Source: Desulfobulbus alkaliphilus (GTDB lineage: Bacteria > Desulfobacterota > Desulfobulbia > Desulfobulbales > Desulfobulbaceae). From it: a stretch of 64,000 bases of DNA. The DNA is taken from positions 91,099 through 155,098 of the forward strand of contig NZ_JAFFQC010000006.1 in NCBI RefSeq assembly GCF_016918545.1, written 5' to 3'. The notes under the pieces are model-generated. The model searched no databases, was not told the origin of the DNA, and worked only from the letters and a program-made list of their open reading frames with translations. Positions 17,549-27,672 of the stretch are shown here, piece by piece. The position numbers and the translations under genes are program-made. The stretch's first letter is position 1. Each line of letters opens with the position of its first letter.

Positions 17549-18835
17549 TCAGTTGAGAAAACGGCGGGGATCGGTAATGACGCCGGTTATGGCTGCAGCG
17601 GCAGCACTGGCGGGACTCATCAAGTGAACCATGCCCCCCTTGCCCATACGACCGTTGAAATTACGGTTCGTGGTTGAAGCACAGACTTCGCCATCGGCCA
17701 GTACTCCACTGCTCATACCGAGGCAGGCCCCGCAGGTGGGGTTGAGGACGCAAAAGCCGCTCTCCATGAAAATTTTTATCAACCCTTCCTCGAGTGCCTG
17801 GGAGTAAACGGCCGGGGTAGCCGGCACCAGAATGCCCCGCACCGATTCGGCCACGCTCTGATTGCGGAGAATCATGGCAGCCTCACGGATATCCTCGATA
17901 CGACCGTTTGTGCAGGAACCGATGTAGACCTGATCTATTTTCGCTCCTTCCAACTCCTGTATATCCTTGACGTTGTCCGGCTTGTATCCATAGGTGACCT
18001 GGGGGGCGAGTGTGGTGACATCTAGGGTTACGACTTGCTCGTACCGGGCGTCTTCGTCGGAGCGCCAGCGCGAGAAAGCCTCGGCAGCCTGCTCCACGCT
18101 TTCGTATTCATCCTGGATGAAGGGCCAGAGGTATCGGGCGGTAACTATATCCGGCTGGCAGACACCCGAGGTGGCTCCTGCCTCGACGGCCATGTTGCAC
18201 AGAGTCATGCGCGAAGACATGTTCATTGCCTCGACAACCGGTCCGGTGAATTCAATGACCATGTCCGTGCCCCCGCTCACGGTGAGTTTCTTGATGATGG
18301 CCAGGATGATATCCTTGGCGACGACCCCCTTGGGCAGGGTACCGGTTACTTCGATTTTCAATGAGCGTGGGACCCGAAATGCACAGACTCCCTTGAGAAT
18401 ACCTACCTCAAGGTCGGTGGTGCCGACCCCGGCTGCAAAGGCACCAAAAGCACCATGGGTGCATGTGTGCGAATCGCCCATGATGACGGTATTTCCGGGG
18501 CGGATAAAACCTTTTTCAGGAAAAAGGGCGTGACAGACCCCATTACGACCGATATCAAAGAAGTCTTTTATGTTGTGCCGTCGGGCCCAATCACGCATGA
18601 TTTTGGCCTGGGTGGCCGTTTTGGAATCCTTGGGCGGGGTGACGTGATCGATGACCGCTTTGATCCGTGAAGGGTTGCATACCCGGTCCATCCCCTTTTC
18701 CACAAGATCCATGATGGCAATGGGTGTGGTGATCTCGTGGCACATGATGACATCGATATCGAGCACCATGTTTTCCGGTGTCGGTGTGTCCCGCAGGTGC
18801 GCGGCAAAAATTTTTTCAGTGATGGTCTGTCCCAT
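17549..18835 (-). CDS. leuC: 3-isopropylmalate dehydratase large subunit
   Basis: The 428-residue product is the Fe-S aconitase-like subunit. MGDSHTCTHGAFGAFAAGVG, GSCTNGR and NPTCGACLGMSSG supply the three cluster cysteines and substrate residues. The length matches the archaeal/anaerobe-type LeuC rather than the 466-residue E. coli form. Start: MGQTITEKIFAAH, preceded by GGAG. It heads a leuCD operon; leuA and leuB are not in the window. Confidence 0.93.
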   Translation of the reverse strand: MGQTITEKIFAAHLRDTPTPENMVLDIDVIMCHEITTPIAIMDLVEKGMDRVCNPSRIKAVIDHVTPPKDSKTATQAKIMRDWARRHNIKDFFDIGRNGVCHALFPEKGFIRPGNTVIMGDSHTCTHGAFGAFAAGVGTTDLEVGILKGVCAFRVPRSLKIEVTGTLPKGVVAKDIILAIIKKLTVSGGTDMVIEFTGPVVEAMNMSSRMTLCNMAVEAGATSGVCQPDIVTARYLWPFIQDEYESVEQAAEAFSRWRSDEDARYEQVVTLDVTTLAPQVTYGYKPDNVKDIQELEGAKIDQVYIGSCTNGRIEDIREAAMILRNQSVAESVRGILVPATPAVYSQALEEGLIKIFMESGFCVLNPTCGACLGMSSGVLADGEVCASTTNRNFNGRMGKGGMVHLMSPASAAAAAITGVITDPRRFLN

Positions 18836-19255
18836 TACACAACTCCAGAAAGGGGGAAAAAGGGGAAAAAAACAGGTAAAGCGAAGATGAAACTACCAAC
18901 AAAGTTATTGTAATTAGATTATTTACCCGGTAGGGGAATGTTCGTCAATTTTTTTCCAGCCGCGATTATCAACAGGAGAGCAGGGATATCGCTTGTATAT
19001 TGTCGGCTTGATTGCGTATACTATGTTCGCAGCGGCAGTCCGAAACGAGATCCTGAATTCGTCAGCATTCAGCCGTCGCAGGTATGATGTTATCAAGGCT
19101 TTTGTGTTTTGGCGGTTACAGGCAGTCCGGTTTCATCCAGACGAGACCGTTCGTCGCAGACGCTCTGTGCCGATCTCATCGCCGCCGTGCAAGGATGGAG
19201 TGTCTGGAATTGCGTACGGTGGCTGTTGTACGGAATATTTGAAGGAGGGACGTAG
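18836..19255. other. Divergent intergenic region between leuC and the yejA-like gene
   Basis: Both genes are transcribed away from this gap, so promoters for both must lie here. A rightward candidate is described separately. The leuC-proximal part is purine-rich on the plus strand. No open frame with gene-like content or repeat copy was seen. Confidence 0.5.
18993..19022 (+). promoter_or_regulatory. Candidate promoter for yejA-like gene
   Basis: TTGTAT and TATACT are separated by 18 bases. The distance to the start codon would leave a leader of about 225 bases, so a closer promoter may exist. This is inference from consensus only. Confidence 0.35.
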
Positions 19256-21100
19256 ATGCGAATTCCACTGGCCCCACTGCTTTCAGGGGCTTGCAGCCCA
19301 ATATTTACCGGAGCGCTTTTTTTCTTTTTTATTTTCCTCTGCTGCCTGCTGCCGACCCGATCCATGGCCGCCCATGGCGTCAGTATCGACGGCAATTTGA
19401 AATATCCCGAAGACTTTTCTCGTTTTGCCTATACTTCTGACAAGGCTGTCAGGGGCGGTACACTCATTCTCCATGATCTTGGCAGCTTCGAAAAAATGAA
19501 TCCCTTCACGCTCAGAGGTTCAGCGCCTCGGGGGTTAGGATCATATGTCTTTGAAACTCTCGCGGTTCCCAGTCTGGACGAACCTTTCGCCTACTATGGC
19601 CTGATCGCTGAAGAGATCAATCTCGCCGAGGACAGAAAATCAGTCACCTATACCATCAATCCCCGGGCCAGATTTTCCGATGGTAGACCGGTTACCGCCG
19701 AAGATGTCAAATTTTCTCTGGAAATTTTAAAAAGTGACCAGGCGCATCCTTTTTATCAAATGTATTTTCGTGATATCGAGGGAGCCGATGTGCTTGATGA
19801 CCTGACAATTCGATTTCGTTTTGCCCGAGAGAACAGGGAACTGCATATAATCGCAGGCCAGTTGCCGGTTCTCAGTAAAACGTTTTATACACAGTACGAT
19901 TTTAATCCGTCCGAGGGTGGCGACGCCATGGTTATTCCCGTGGGGTCCGGACCGTATGTGGTTGCCGAAGTCCTTCCCGGCCGATCGATCACCTACAGGA
20001 AAAACCCTGAATACTGGGCTGTTGATCATCCGACTCGCCGAGGTATGTTCAATTTTGAACGAATTATGGTCAAATATTTCCGGGATCCGGTGGTCAGTGT
20101 CGAGGCATTCAAGGCAGGAGAATTTGATTTTCTCGCGGTCAATGTGGCCAAACAATGGGAACGGGATTTGAGTGGGAGGCATTTTGATTCCGGTCAGTTG
20201 ATAAAAAAGACGTTTCCCCATCGTAATAATGCCGGAATGCAGGGTTTTGTCTTCAATACCAGAAAACCTTTTTTTGAAGACAGGCAGGTGCGAAAGGCCC
20301 TTGGATTGGCTTTTGATTTCGAATGGACCAACCGGACCCTGTTTTTTTCCGCGTACGTACGCAACGATTCCTTTTTTTCCAATTCAATATACGCTGCACA
20401 AGGATTGCCTGATGCTGCTGAGCTCACTCTGCTTGAGCCATTCAGGTCTGATTTGCCTGATGAGGTCTTCACTCAGCCGCTCATACCGCCGACCACCGAT
20501 CCCCCCGGCAGCCTGCGCACCAACCTGCAACAGGCGAGAGATCTTCTCGAAAAGGCTGGCTGGACCATTCGTGACGGGGTTCTTGTCAATGCCCAGGGCG
20601 AACGGTTTCGTTTTGACATTCTTCTCGCCGGGCCGACTTTCGAGCGGGTGATTGCGCCCTACGTCGCGAATCTAAAAAGACTTGGTATTGCAGTCGACTA
20701 CAGAACGATCGATCCAGCGCTCTATGCCGACCGAATCAAGGATTTTGATTTTGACATGGTGGTCACGGTGTTTGGCCAGTCCCAATCACCTGGCAACGAA
20801 CAGCGTGACTACTGGACATCCATGGCGGCAGACCGGCAAGGTTCAAGGAATCTTGCCGGGATCGCCGATCCAGCAGTGGATGCCCTGGTCGATGCTATTG
20901 TCTATGCTGAAACCCAAGAAGAGTTGGTCACAGCATGCCGGGCGCTGGACAGGGTTTTGTGGCATGGGTACTATGTTGTGCCGAATTGGTATCTCGCTGA
21001 ACATCGGTTGGCCTATGCCGCTCGATTGCGGCATCCTGACACACTGCCACTGTATTATCACCATGAGCAATGGCTTGATACCTGGTGGCAAGAGGATTGA
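19256..21100 (+). CDS. Extracellular peptide-binding protein, YejA-like (SBP family 5)
   Basis: The 614-residue product has a signal peptide and the layout of ABC peptide-binding proteins: GLIAEEINLAEDRKSVTYTI, SDGRPVTAEDVKFSLEIL, IPVGSGPYVVAEVLPGRSI and DRQVRKALGLAFDFEW. The YEDF-like start (LKYPEDFSRFAYTSDKAVRGG) and length fit YejA, which delivers microcin C-like peptides to YejBEF. No permease or ATPase gene adjoins; a repeat and an unrelated gene follow. It is therefore an orphan binding protein, or its transporter lies elsewhere. Confidence 0.88.
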   Translation: MRIPLAPLLSGACSPIFTGALFFFFIFLCCLLPTRSMAAHGVSIDGNLKYPEDFSRFAYTSDKAVRGGTLILHDLGSFEKMNPFTLRGSAPRGLGSYVFETLAVPSLDEPFAYYGLIAEEINLAEDRKSVTYTINPRARFSDGRPVTAEDVKFSLEILKSDQAHPFYQMYFRDIEGADVLDDLTIRFRFARENRELHIIAGQLPVLSKTFYTQYDFNPSEGGDAMVIPVGSGPYVVAEVLPGRSITYRKNPEYWAVDHPTRRGMFNFERIMVKYFRDPVVSVEAFKAGEFDFLAVNVAKQWERDLSGRHFDSGQLIKKTFPHRNNAGMQGFVFNTRKPFFEDRQVRKALGLAFDFEWTNRTLFFSAYVRNDSFFSNSIYAAQGLPDAAELTLLEPFRSDLPDEVFTQPLIPPTTDPPGSLRTNLQQARDLLEKAGWTIRDGVLVNAQGERFRFDILLAGPTFERVIAPYVANLKRLGIAVDYRTIDPALYADRIKDFDFDMVVTVFGQSQSPGNEQRDYWTSMAADRQGSRNLAGIADPAVDALVDAIVYAETQEELVTACRALDRVLWHGYYVVPNWYLAEHRLAYAARLRHPDTLPLYYHHEQWLDTWWQED

Positions 21101-21128
21101 AGACCAGGTACGCTCGAATGAACTTCAG

Positions 21129-21265
21129 CCTGGATCCATGAGACGTTCGTTCGTGCGCCTCGAAGGGTGGCTGGTGAAGGTTATCCCCAAGGGTTCTTTT
21201 GTGATTATATAATGATTACAGTACAATATCTCCAAGGCAAGATCCAGCCGTCACAGATTCAAGGT
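21129..21265 (+). repeat. Dispersed repeat copy 5 (hairpin-less derivative)
   Basis: A 137-bp copy from CCTGGATCCATGAGACG to TCACAGATTCAAGGT. The left end passes almost directly to GGGTGGCTGGTGAAGG, so the long hairpin is missing while the right domain (CCAAGGGTTC ... GATTACAG ... CCAGCCGTCAC) is kept. It is nearly the same size as copy 1, at a different locus. Confidence 0.85.
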
Positions 21266-21382
21266 TCAGGTGACCGGCAGGGATATGAGAATCCCATGGA
21301 GCAGAACACACCAACACAGACTTGGGCGATCGTTTCGCCCGGTCGAATTATCTGCCTCTGAATTTCTCGTCATTTGCCCCAT

Positions 21383-22354
21383 ATGAGTACCACTACCGAA
21401 AAGAGCAGCAAAGAACACCAGTGGGTCTATCTCACCGGCAAGGAAATCTATCAGTTTTTCAGTCGGGTCAAGGGTCGGCTGCAAGGTATACAAGTATTTG
21501 CATTGGTTGGAAAAAGTGGCACTGGCAAGAGTTTTCGCGCCAAACTCCTGGCTGAGAAAATCGAGGTACCCTACATCATCGATGACGGTCTCTTGATTCA
21601 TGACACCACCATTTTGGCGGGGAAAAGCGCCAAGCAGGAAAAGAATTACATCTCCGCCATCAAGACCGCTCTCTTCACCGATCCTGTCCATCGGCAGAGC
21701 GTCATCCAGACGATACAGGAAAAAAAAATCAAAAAAATACTGATTCTGGGAACATCGGAGAAGATGGTGATCAGGCTGGCCGAGGCTCTCGAATTGCCTC
21801 CCATCAGTCAGATGATCACCATCGAAGAAATTGCCAGTCAAAAGGATATCGAAAACGCCATCAAATCCAGGTTTGAAGAGGGAAAACATGTGATCCCCGT
21901 GCCAACCATAGAGGTGAAGCGGGATTATGCTCAGATCCTTTCCGATTCCATCCGGATTTTTTTTAAGGGGGGCAAAAGTACGGTAGGCGTCAGCAAGTCG
22001 CGATTTTTTGAAAAATCGGTGGTGCAGCCAAATTATCATGAAAAGGGAACCAGCGGAACCGTATCGATCTCAGAAGCCGCATTGACCCAGATGATTCTTC
22101 ATTGCATCGATGAATACGACAGCGAGATTCTGGTCCGAAAAGTCAAAGTCAAGATGGGCAGGGGGAGGTACGGAATAGATCTGTACATCGATGTACCCTT
22201 CGGCAAGACCCTGGCCGGAGATCTGCATGAGTTGCGCGCCTATATTCAAAAAAATATCCAGAGGTACACTGGAATCATGCTGGACACCCTTGAGATATCC
22301 GTGGATAATATTTCCCGAAGAAAAAAAACATCTGCAAAAAACCAATCAGGGTAG
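21383..22354 (+). CDS. P-loop protein with C-terminal Asp23/Gls24-like domain
   Basis: The 323-residue product has a Walker A loop GKSGTGKSFRAKLLAEKI (about residues 45-60). A nucleotide-kinase-like region follows with DDGLLIHDTTILAGKSAKQEKN and ILILGTSEKMVIRLAEAL. The C-terminal part (GTVSISEAALTQMILHCIDEYD, RGRYGIDLYIDVPFGKTLAGDL) resembles Asp23/Gls24 (alkaline-shock) domains. I know no function for this combination. The start is uncertain: no clear Shine-Dalgarno, and a TTG lies nine bases upstream. It appears monocistronic. Confidence 0.75.
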   Translation: MSTTTEKSSKEHQWVYLTGKEIYQFFSRVKGRLQGIQVFALVGKSGTGKSFRAKLLAEKIEVPYIIDDGLLIHDTTILAGKSAKQEKNYISAIKTALFTDPVHRQSVIQTIQEKKIKKILILGTSEKMVIRLAEALELPPISQMITIEEIASQKDIENAIKSRFEEGKHVIPVPTIEVKRDYAQILSDSIRIFFKGGKSTVGVSKSRFFEKSVVQPNYHEKGTSGTVSISEAALTQMILHCIDEYDSEILVRKVKVKMGRGRYGIDLYIDVPFGKTLAGDLHELRAYIQKNIQRYTGIMLDTLEISVDNISRRKKTSAKNQSG

Positions 22355-22430
22355 TGCTCTCTGCCCTGAACTTCAAGGCCCGCTACGATGTTTCGCTTCC
22401 TGTTACTCGGCACCGTGTTAGTCCCTGTGC

Positions 22431-22648
22431 CCTGAATCCGTGACGGCTGGACGCTTGCTTTGGATATATCTTGCTGTCATCGGCCGATAAATGTCGCGGA
22501 ATTTTGATGATAACCTTTACCATCAGTCCTTCGGGGCGTCCGTCCGCACGCCATTTTCATTGCCCGTAGCCGTCCGATGAAGTGTACTTTATTCGAACGG
22601 CCACAGACAATAAAGCTGACGCCCAGGCGAGCGCTCACCGATCCAGTT
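22431..22648 (-). repeat. Dispersed repeat copy 6 (full length, reverse)
   Basis: A 218-bp reverse copy from CCTGAATCCGTGACGGCTGG to GCTCACCGATCCAGTT on the plus strand. The outer end is slightly degraded. Hairpin and right domain are present. Confidence 0.9.
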
Positions 22649-23745
22649 CTGAATGTGTCCAGCGCGGGCTTGTTGTCCTGCAGTGGATCACACTCTTTTG
22701 TGATACCCGTTCATAGGCAGCCTGGCTTGTGCAAGCGCTACTGACCGCCATGGCCGCATCTATGCGGGCAGTCGTGTCCGCGCGGAGTTGGGATGCCTGT
22801 GACCGCTTTTCCTTGAACTCGTGTTGGTAAACCTTTCGTTCAATGCATGTATGAAGCGTCCACCAGCCGAAGGTACACTTCTATTTTCACATAAAAACAG
22901 CAATGCTCTTGCAATTTTTGCAGGTAGTCAAGGATATCCGGTCACCCGCCCGGGACAAGTGTTGGCTTTTTGCAATTATCGCTTGACTCCTGGCAAAGTG
23001 TCTTGTTATAAGTCCTGAGTTTTGAGTGGTTTTTTCGGAAATGGCTGTGGTGCATGTCGTTGTCGGAATGGTTTCAGGGCGTTTTTGCAGGGTCTCTAGA
23101 GCGTATCTTGGCAGTTCATGTTGAGCCTGAGGTGCGAAATTACCCCCAATGCGTTTCCTTGTCCTCTGCCGGATCTTCTCTCGACCGGAATTCTGAAGGA
23201 CGACTTCCCACCACGCTCTTTGCCAGGATGTCCACCCCCTCCGATATAATTGCGACTGGCGATTCTGCTGGTTGTTCAGGGGAGACAACGGCTGTAGAGG
23301 GAAAAGCAGAAGTCTATGTATGAAGCACGTGGTGCAGACATACGACAAATGGGTGGTTGCCCTTCCTTGCAGGCCGATTCGCCTGTGCCTGCTCAACCTG
23401 CATCCATTTCGGAAAACCAAACACTTGTCATTATATATCTGAATAACTTGACTCGTACGTTGCTGGTTTGTTATAGGACCACCATATTTTAAACTTTTTT
23501 GGCGTAGAAGGCGACGGATTTGCCCGGGGACAGGCCGACTGGTACATATAAGGGCTCTGGAGCACGGACCGGAACGGAATTGGTTCGTGAATTTACCTTA
23601 ACTGGTTGCTGTAAACTCGAAATTAAATGACTGTCAACTGAAACGCCGCAGTTTGTGATGTCAACAGGGACTTATGTAACATTTTTATTTCTCTGGGGAA
23701 CTCGCCTGGCCCAGTCAGTCGGGTTCACCGCAAAAGGATGCGTCT
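22649..23745. other. Long gene-poor region upstream of sucC
   Basis: About 1.1 kb without a credible gene. Frames exist on both strands, but their translations are rich in Arg, Thr and Gln and lack recognisable domains. It holds a GC-rich motif shared with 9021-9050 (at 22749-22790) and a candidate promoter near 23450. A decayed gene, a small RNA or a long leader are all possible; nothing identifies one. Confidence 0.5.
23448..23476 (+). promoter_or_regulatory. Candidate sigma-70 promoter upstream of sucC
   Basis: TTGACT and TTATAG are separated by 17 bases, in an AT-richer stretch 270 bases before sucC. If used, the leader is about 260 bases long and could carry regulation. Based on consensus only. 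Confidence 0.4.
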
Positions 23746-24903
23746 ATGAAAATTCATGAGTATCAGGCCAAGGAATTATTTCGAAAGTACAATGTACCTA
23801 CTCCCAAGGGAAAACTTGCCTACACCACCGCGGAAGTAGAAAAGATTGCAGATGAATTCGGCCTGCCGGTCGTTGTCAAGGCTCAGGTTCATGCTGGTGG
23901 TCGCGGCAAGGGCGGTGGAGTGAAACTTGCCAAAACCAAGGACGACGTCAAAACAGTCGCTGACTCCATCGTCGGGATGACGCTAGTCACCAAGCAAACC
24001 GGAGCACAAGGCAAGAAAGTGAACAAGGTGCTTGTGGAAGAAGGGCTCAATATCAAAAAGGAGCTTTATCTGTCCATCATCCCTGACCGTGAGACCGCAA
24101 CAATCGCCATTGTCTGCAGCCAGGATGGCGGCATGGACATCGAAGAGGTGGCCGAAAAAACTCCTGAGCGCATTGTCACCGTCCATGTCAGTCCTATTAC
24201 CGGCATTCAGGCTTTCCACCTGCGCAAAGTGTGTTTCGGGCTGGAAATTGAAAAAGAACTGCAAAAACAGATGTCTGCTGTAGTCAAGAACCTCTATAAT
24301 CTCTTTGTTGATTACGACTGCTCCATGCTCGAGATCAACCCACTGATCATAACCGCAGAGGGGAATATCCTCGCCCTCGACGCCAAGATCGACATTGACT
24401 CCAATGCCATGTTCCGTCACCCGGATGCCAAGGAAATGCATGATCCGGACGAGGACGATCCCGTCGAAGCCGAAGCCGCAAAATTTGGCTTGAATTACAT
24501 CAATCTGGACGGCAATGTCGGCAACATCGTCAATGGCGCCGGATTGGCCATGGCAACCATGGATATCGTTAAAATGGCTGGCGCCTCACCCGCCAACTTT
24601 CTCGATGTCGGCGGTGGAGCCAATGCAGAGGCCATCGAGAATGGATTTCGGCTCATCATGAAGGATCCAGCGGTCAAGGGCATCCTCATCAACGTTTTTG
24701 GTGGTATTCTCCGGTGCGATATTCTTGCCCAGGGTGTTGTTCAAGCAGCCACAAAACTAAAATTGTCCGTTCCGGTTGTTGTCCGCATGGAAGGCACCAA
24801 TGTAGAAGAAGGGCGGAAGATTCTCGCCGAATCCGGGCTTGACCTGGTCAATGCCACAGATCTCGCTGATGCGGCGGAAAAGGTTGCCAAGATTGTTTCC
24901 TGA
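23746..24903 (+). CDS. sucC: Succinate-CoA ligase (ADP-forming) beta subunit
   Basis: The 385-residue product begins MKIHEYQAKELFRKYNVP. It has the ATP-grasp region (VVVKAQVHAGGRGKGGGVKL) and the C-terminal ligase part (NIVNGAGLAMATMDIVK, FLDVGGGANAEAI, GILINVFGGILRCD). The enzyme interconverts succinyl-CoA and succinate with ADP or GDP. An AAGGAT precedes the ATG. sucD follows after an unusually long 177-base gap with a strong stem-loop. Context points to a role in the methylmalonyl-CoA/propionate route as well as the TCA cycle. Confidence 0.96.
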   Translation: MKIHEYQAKELFRKYNVPTPKGKLAYTTAEVEKIADEFGLPVVVKAQVHAGGRGKGGGVKLAKTKDDVKTVADSIVGMTLVTKQTGAQGKKVNKVLVEEGLNIKKELYLSIIPDRETATIAIVCSQDGGMDIEEVAEKTPERIVTVHVSPITGIQAFHLRKVCFGLEIEKELQKQMSAVVKNLYNLFVDYDCSMLEINPLIITAEGNILALDAKIDIDSNAMFRHPDAKEMHDPDEDDPVEAEAAKFGLNYINLDGNVGNIVNGAGLAMATMDIVKMAGASPANFLDVGGGANAEAIENGFRLIMKDPAVKGILINVFGGILRCDILAQGVVQAATKLKLSVPVVVRMEGTNVEEGRKILAESGLDLVNATDLADAAEKVAKIVS

Positions 24904-24991
24904 TGCACTTCCACGTTGCGACAGCAGCGGTCAATGGGTCTCCTGGAAGTGAAGCAGCAGTTATGAGACAGCGCCAGCAAATTCTTCCATC

Positions 24992-25033
24992 CCTCAAAAC
25001 AGTGGATCTGTCGTTTAAGGCCCTGTTTTGAGG
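24992..25033 (+). other. Stem-loop between sucC and sucD
   Basis: CCTCAAAACAG and CTGTTTTGAGG form an exact 11-bp stem around a 20-base loop. No U-run follows. It could stabilise the upstream message, act as a processing site or tune the SucC:SucD ratio. Confidence 0.5.
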
Positions 25034-25080
25034 TGAATCAAGTTGCAGAGGCTTTTAAATACTACTCATAGAGGACTACA

Positions 25081-25959
25081 ATGAGCGTCTTAGTTAATAA
25101 AGAAACCCGTTTACTTGTACAAGGTATCACCGGTCAGGAAGGGCAGTTTCACACCCGTTCCTGCATCGCTTACGGCACCAATGTGGTCGCCGGCGTCACC
25201 CCGGGAAAGGGTGGGCAGAAAATGGATGCGGTGCCGATATTCAACACCGTGCAAGAGGCCCGGGACAAAACCGGAGCCAATGCATCCATGATCCTGGTAC
25301 CGCCACCCTTTGCCGCGGACGCCATCATGGAGGCCGCCGATGCCGGCATCGAGGTCGTCGTCTGCATTACTGAAGGCGTACCAGTCATTGATATGATGCG
25401 GGTCAAGAACTACCTGGCCACCAAAGTCACCCGCCTCATCGGACCTAACTGCCCTGGTATCATCACCCCAGGTGAATGCAAGATTGGTATTATGCCTGGA
25501 CCGATGCACAAACCTGGTGGACCATGGGGTGTTGTATCCCGCTCCGGAACACTCACCTATGAAGCTGTCCACCAGCTGACCCAGGCAGGTTTTGGCCAGA
25601 CCACCTGTATCGGTATCGGCGGTGACCCTGTCAATGGGACCAACTTCATCGATTGCCTGGAACTGTTCAACGCTGACCCCGAAACCAAGGCTGTGGTCAT
25701 GATCGGAGAAATCGGCGGTAATGCCGAAGAGGATGCCTGCGAGTGGATCAAGGCCAACATGTCCCACAAGCCGGTTGTCGGTTTTATTGCCGGTTTGACT
25801 GCCCCTCCGGGGCGTCGCATGGGCCATGCCGGCGCCATTGTCAGTGGGGGCAAGGGGACAGCCGAAGCCAAAATCGCTGCCATGAAGGCCAGTGGCGTGC
25901 ATCACTGTGAAAACCTTGGTAAAATGGGCGAGCTGTGCAAGCAGGTATATAAAGGATGA
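25081..25959 (+). CDS. sucD: Succinate-CoA ligase (ADP-forming) alpha subunit
   Basis: The 292-residue product starts [20 protein letters not shown]. It has the CoA-binding Rossmann part ([17 protein letters not shown]), [20 protein letters not shown], and the active-site histidine in [18 protein letters not shown]. It forms the ligase with SucC. GAGG lies before the ATG. A strong hairpin follows, then the transcarboxylase genes. Confidence 0.96.
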   Translation: MSVLVNKETRLLVQGITGQEGQFHTRSCIAYGTNVVAGVTPGKGGQKMDAVPIFNTVQEARDKTGANASMILVPPPFAADAIMEAADAGIEVVVCITEGVPVIDMMRVKNYLATKVTRLIGPNCPGIITPGECKIGIMPGPMHKPGGPWGVVSRSGTLTYEAVHQLTQAGFGQTTCIGIGGDPVNGTNFIDCLELFNADPETKAVVMIGEIGGNAEEDACEWIKANMSHKPVVGFIAGLTAPPGRRMGHAGAIVSGGKGTAEAKIAAMKASGVHHCENLGKMGELCKQVYKG

Positions 25960-25974
25960 ACAGTCAGTGAAAAC

Positions 25975-26003
25975 ACATGCCGGCTGTACAACAGCCGGCA
26001 TGT
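25975..26003 (+). terminator. Strong stem-loop after sucD, possible terminator
   Basis: ACATGCCGGCTGT and ACAGCCGGCATGT pair exactly with a three-base loop. The following sequence has only a weak T content (TTCACGGCTTTC), so termination may be partial and allow read-through into mmdA. Confidence 0.55.
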
Positions 26004-26060
26004 TCACGGCTTTCATAATCGGGCACGGAATTTTAAAGAATTCTGCAGCAAGGAGACAGC

Positions 26061-27611
26061 ATGAGCACTAAGGAAAAATTAGAGCAGTTGAAAAAGAAAA
26101 GGGCCCAGGCCCTGTTGGGCGGTGGCCAGGACAAGATTGACAAGATCCATGCAAAAGGAAAATTAACCGCCCGTGAACGGATCCAAGCCCTTCTCGATCC
26201 CGGGAGCTTTGAAGAGTATGATGCCTTTAAACTCCATCGCTGCTACAATTTCGGCATGGAAAAAATCAAATTCCTGGGCGATGGTATCGTCACCGGTTAT
26301 GGCAAAATCAATGGCCGCGGTGTCTATATTTACGCGCAGGATTTTTCGGTACTGGCCGGTTCCCTGTCCGGAACTCTGGCTGAAAAAATCTGTAAAGTCA
26401 TGGACCTGGGCATGAAAAACGGCTTGCCGGTGATCGGGCTCAATGACTCCGGTGGTGCTCGTATTCAGGAAGGAATTGAAGCTCTGGCCGGGTACACCGA
26501 AATCTTCACCCGCAACGTTCTCTCCTCTGGTGTTGTTCCGCAGATCTCCGGTATTTTCGGCCCCTGTGCCGGTGGTGCTGTCTATTCCCCGGCCCTGACC
26601 GACTTCATTGTCATGGTCAAGATCCAATCCTACATGTTTTTAACCGGGCCAAAGGTCGTCAAGACGGTGTGTCATGAAGACGTCACCACCGAGACGCTTG
26701 GTGGCGCGGTCATGCACACCACCAAGAGCGGTGTCACCGATTATGCCGCCGAAGACGAGTACGATGCCATTCAGTACATCAAGGATCTCCTCTCGTACTT
26801 CCCACAAAACAATCTGGAAGATCCACCGGATGCTCCTTGTGACGACCCCATCACCAGAAAGTCCGCCCTGCTCAACGATATAATTCCGGACAATCCCAAT
26901 GCCGCCTATGACATGAAGAAGGTCATTACCGAGACTGTGGATAATGGGATATTCCTCGAGGTCAAAAAGAATTTTGCCCCGAACATCATTGTTGGTTTTG
27001 CCCGCTACGGTGGCAAATCCGTGGGTATTGTCGCTAATCAGCCGTCCTACTATGCCGGTGTTCTCGATATCGACTCCTCGATCAAAGGCGCTCGCTTTGT
27101 CCGCTTCTGCGATTGTTTCAATATCCCCATCATCACCTTTGTCGATGTCCCCGGCTTCCTGCCCGGAACCAATCAGGAATTTGGCGGAGTTATCCGCAAC
27201 GGAGCCAAAATGCTCTTTGCCTACGCTGAATCAACTGTTCCGAAGGTCACCGTTATTACCCGGAAGGCGTACGGTGGGGCCTACTGCGTTATGTCATCCA
27301 AGCATTTGCGCACCGATATGAACTATTCCTGGCCCACCGGTGAAATCGCGGTTATGGGTTCGAAGGGAGCGGTTGAGGTCCTCTATGCCAAGGGCGCGAA
27401 AGCTTCGGACGATCCCAAAGCCTTTCTGGTGGAAAAGGAGAACGAGTACAACGAAAACTTTTCCAACCCATATTGTGCTGCTGAGCGGGGGTACATTGAC
27501 GATGTCATTGAACCGGCGGAAACCCGCTTCCGCATTATCAATGCGCTGGAATCCATTTCTGGTAAACGTGACAGCATCCCAATGAAAAAACACGGTAATA
27601 TTCCGCTGTAA
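26061..27611 (+). CDS. mmdA: Methylmalonyl-CoA carboxyltransferase 12S subunit (acyl-CoA carboxylase beta-type)
   Basis: The 516-residue product has the acyl-CoA carboxyltransferase layout: [34 protein letters not shown], the oxyanion loops [14 protein letters not shown] and [13 protein letters not shown], and [15 protein letters not shown]. Alone it could belong to propionyl-CoA carboxylase or methylmalonyl-CoA decarboxylase. The downstream biotinylated pyruvate-carboxylase-B-like subunit supports a transcarboxylase moving CO2 between methylmalonyl-CoA and pyruvate. AAGGAG precedes the ATG. Confidence 0.9.
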   Translation: MSTKEKLEQLKKKRAQALLGGGQDKIDKIHAKGKLTARERIQALLDPGSFEEYDAFKLHRCYNFGMEKIKFLGDGIVTGYGKINGRGVYIYAQDFSVLAGSLSGTLAEKICKVMDLGMKNGLPVIGLNDSGGARIQEGIEALAGYTEIFTRNVLSSGVVPQISGIFGPCAGGAVYSPALTDFIVMVKIQSYMFLTGPKVVKTVCHEDVTTETLGGAVMHTTKSGVTDYAAEDEYDAIQYIKDLLSYFPQNNLEDPPDAPCDDPITRKSALLNDIIPDNPNAAYDMKKVITETVDNGIFLEVKKNFAPNIIVGFARYGGKSVGIVANQPSYYAGVLDIDSSIKGARFVRFCDCFNIPIITFVDVPGFLPGTNQEFGGVIRNGAKMLFAYAESTVPKVTVITRKAYGGAYCVMSSKHLRTDMNYSWPTGEIAVMGSKGAVEVLYAKGAKASDDPKAFLVEKENEYNENFSNPYCAAERGYIDDVIEPAETRFRIINALESISGKRDSIPMKKHGNIPL

Positions 27612-27672
27612 GCACTCCCATGCAATGGCAAGGCCGATAAGATGCCGGGCCAAAAACTCAGAGGATGACAGA

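Noticed and set aside
22887..23420. A 177-codon leftward frame in the sucC upstream gap
   Set aside because: Composition is biased (Arg, Thr, Gln, Ser), there is no recognisable domain, signal or ribosome-binding site, and the gap looks non-coding on both strands.
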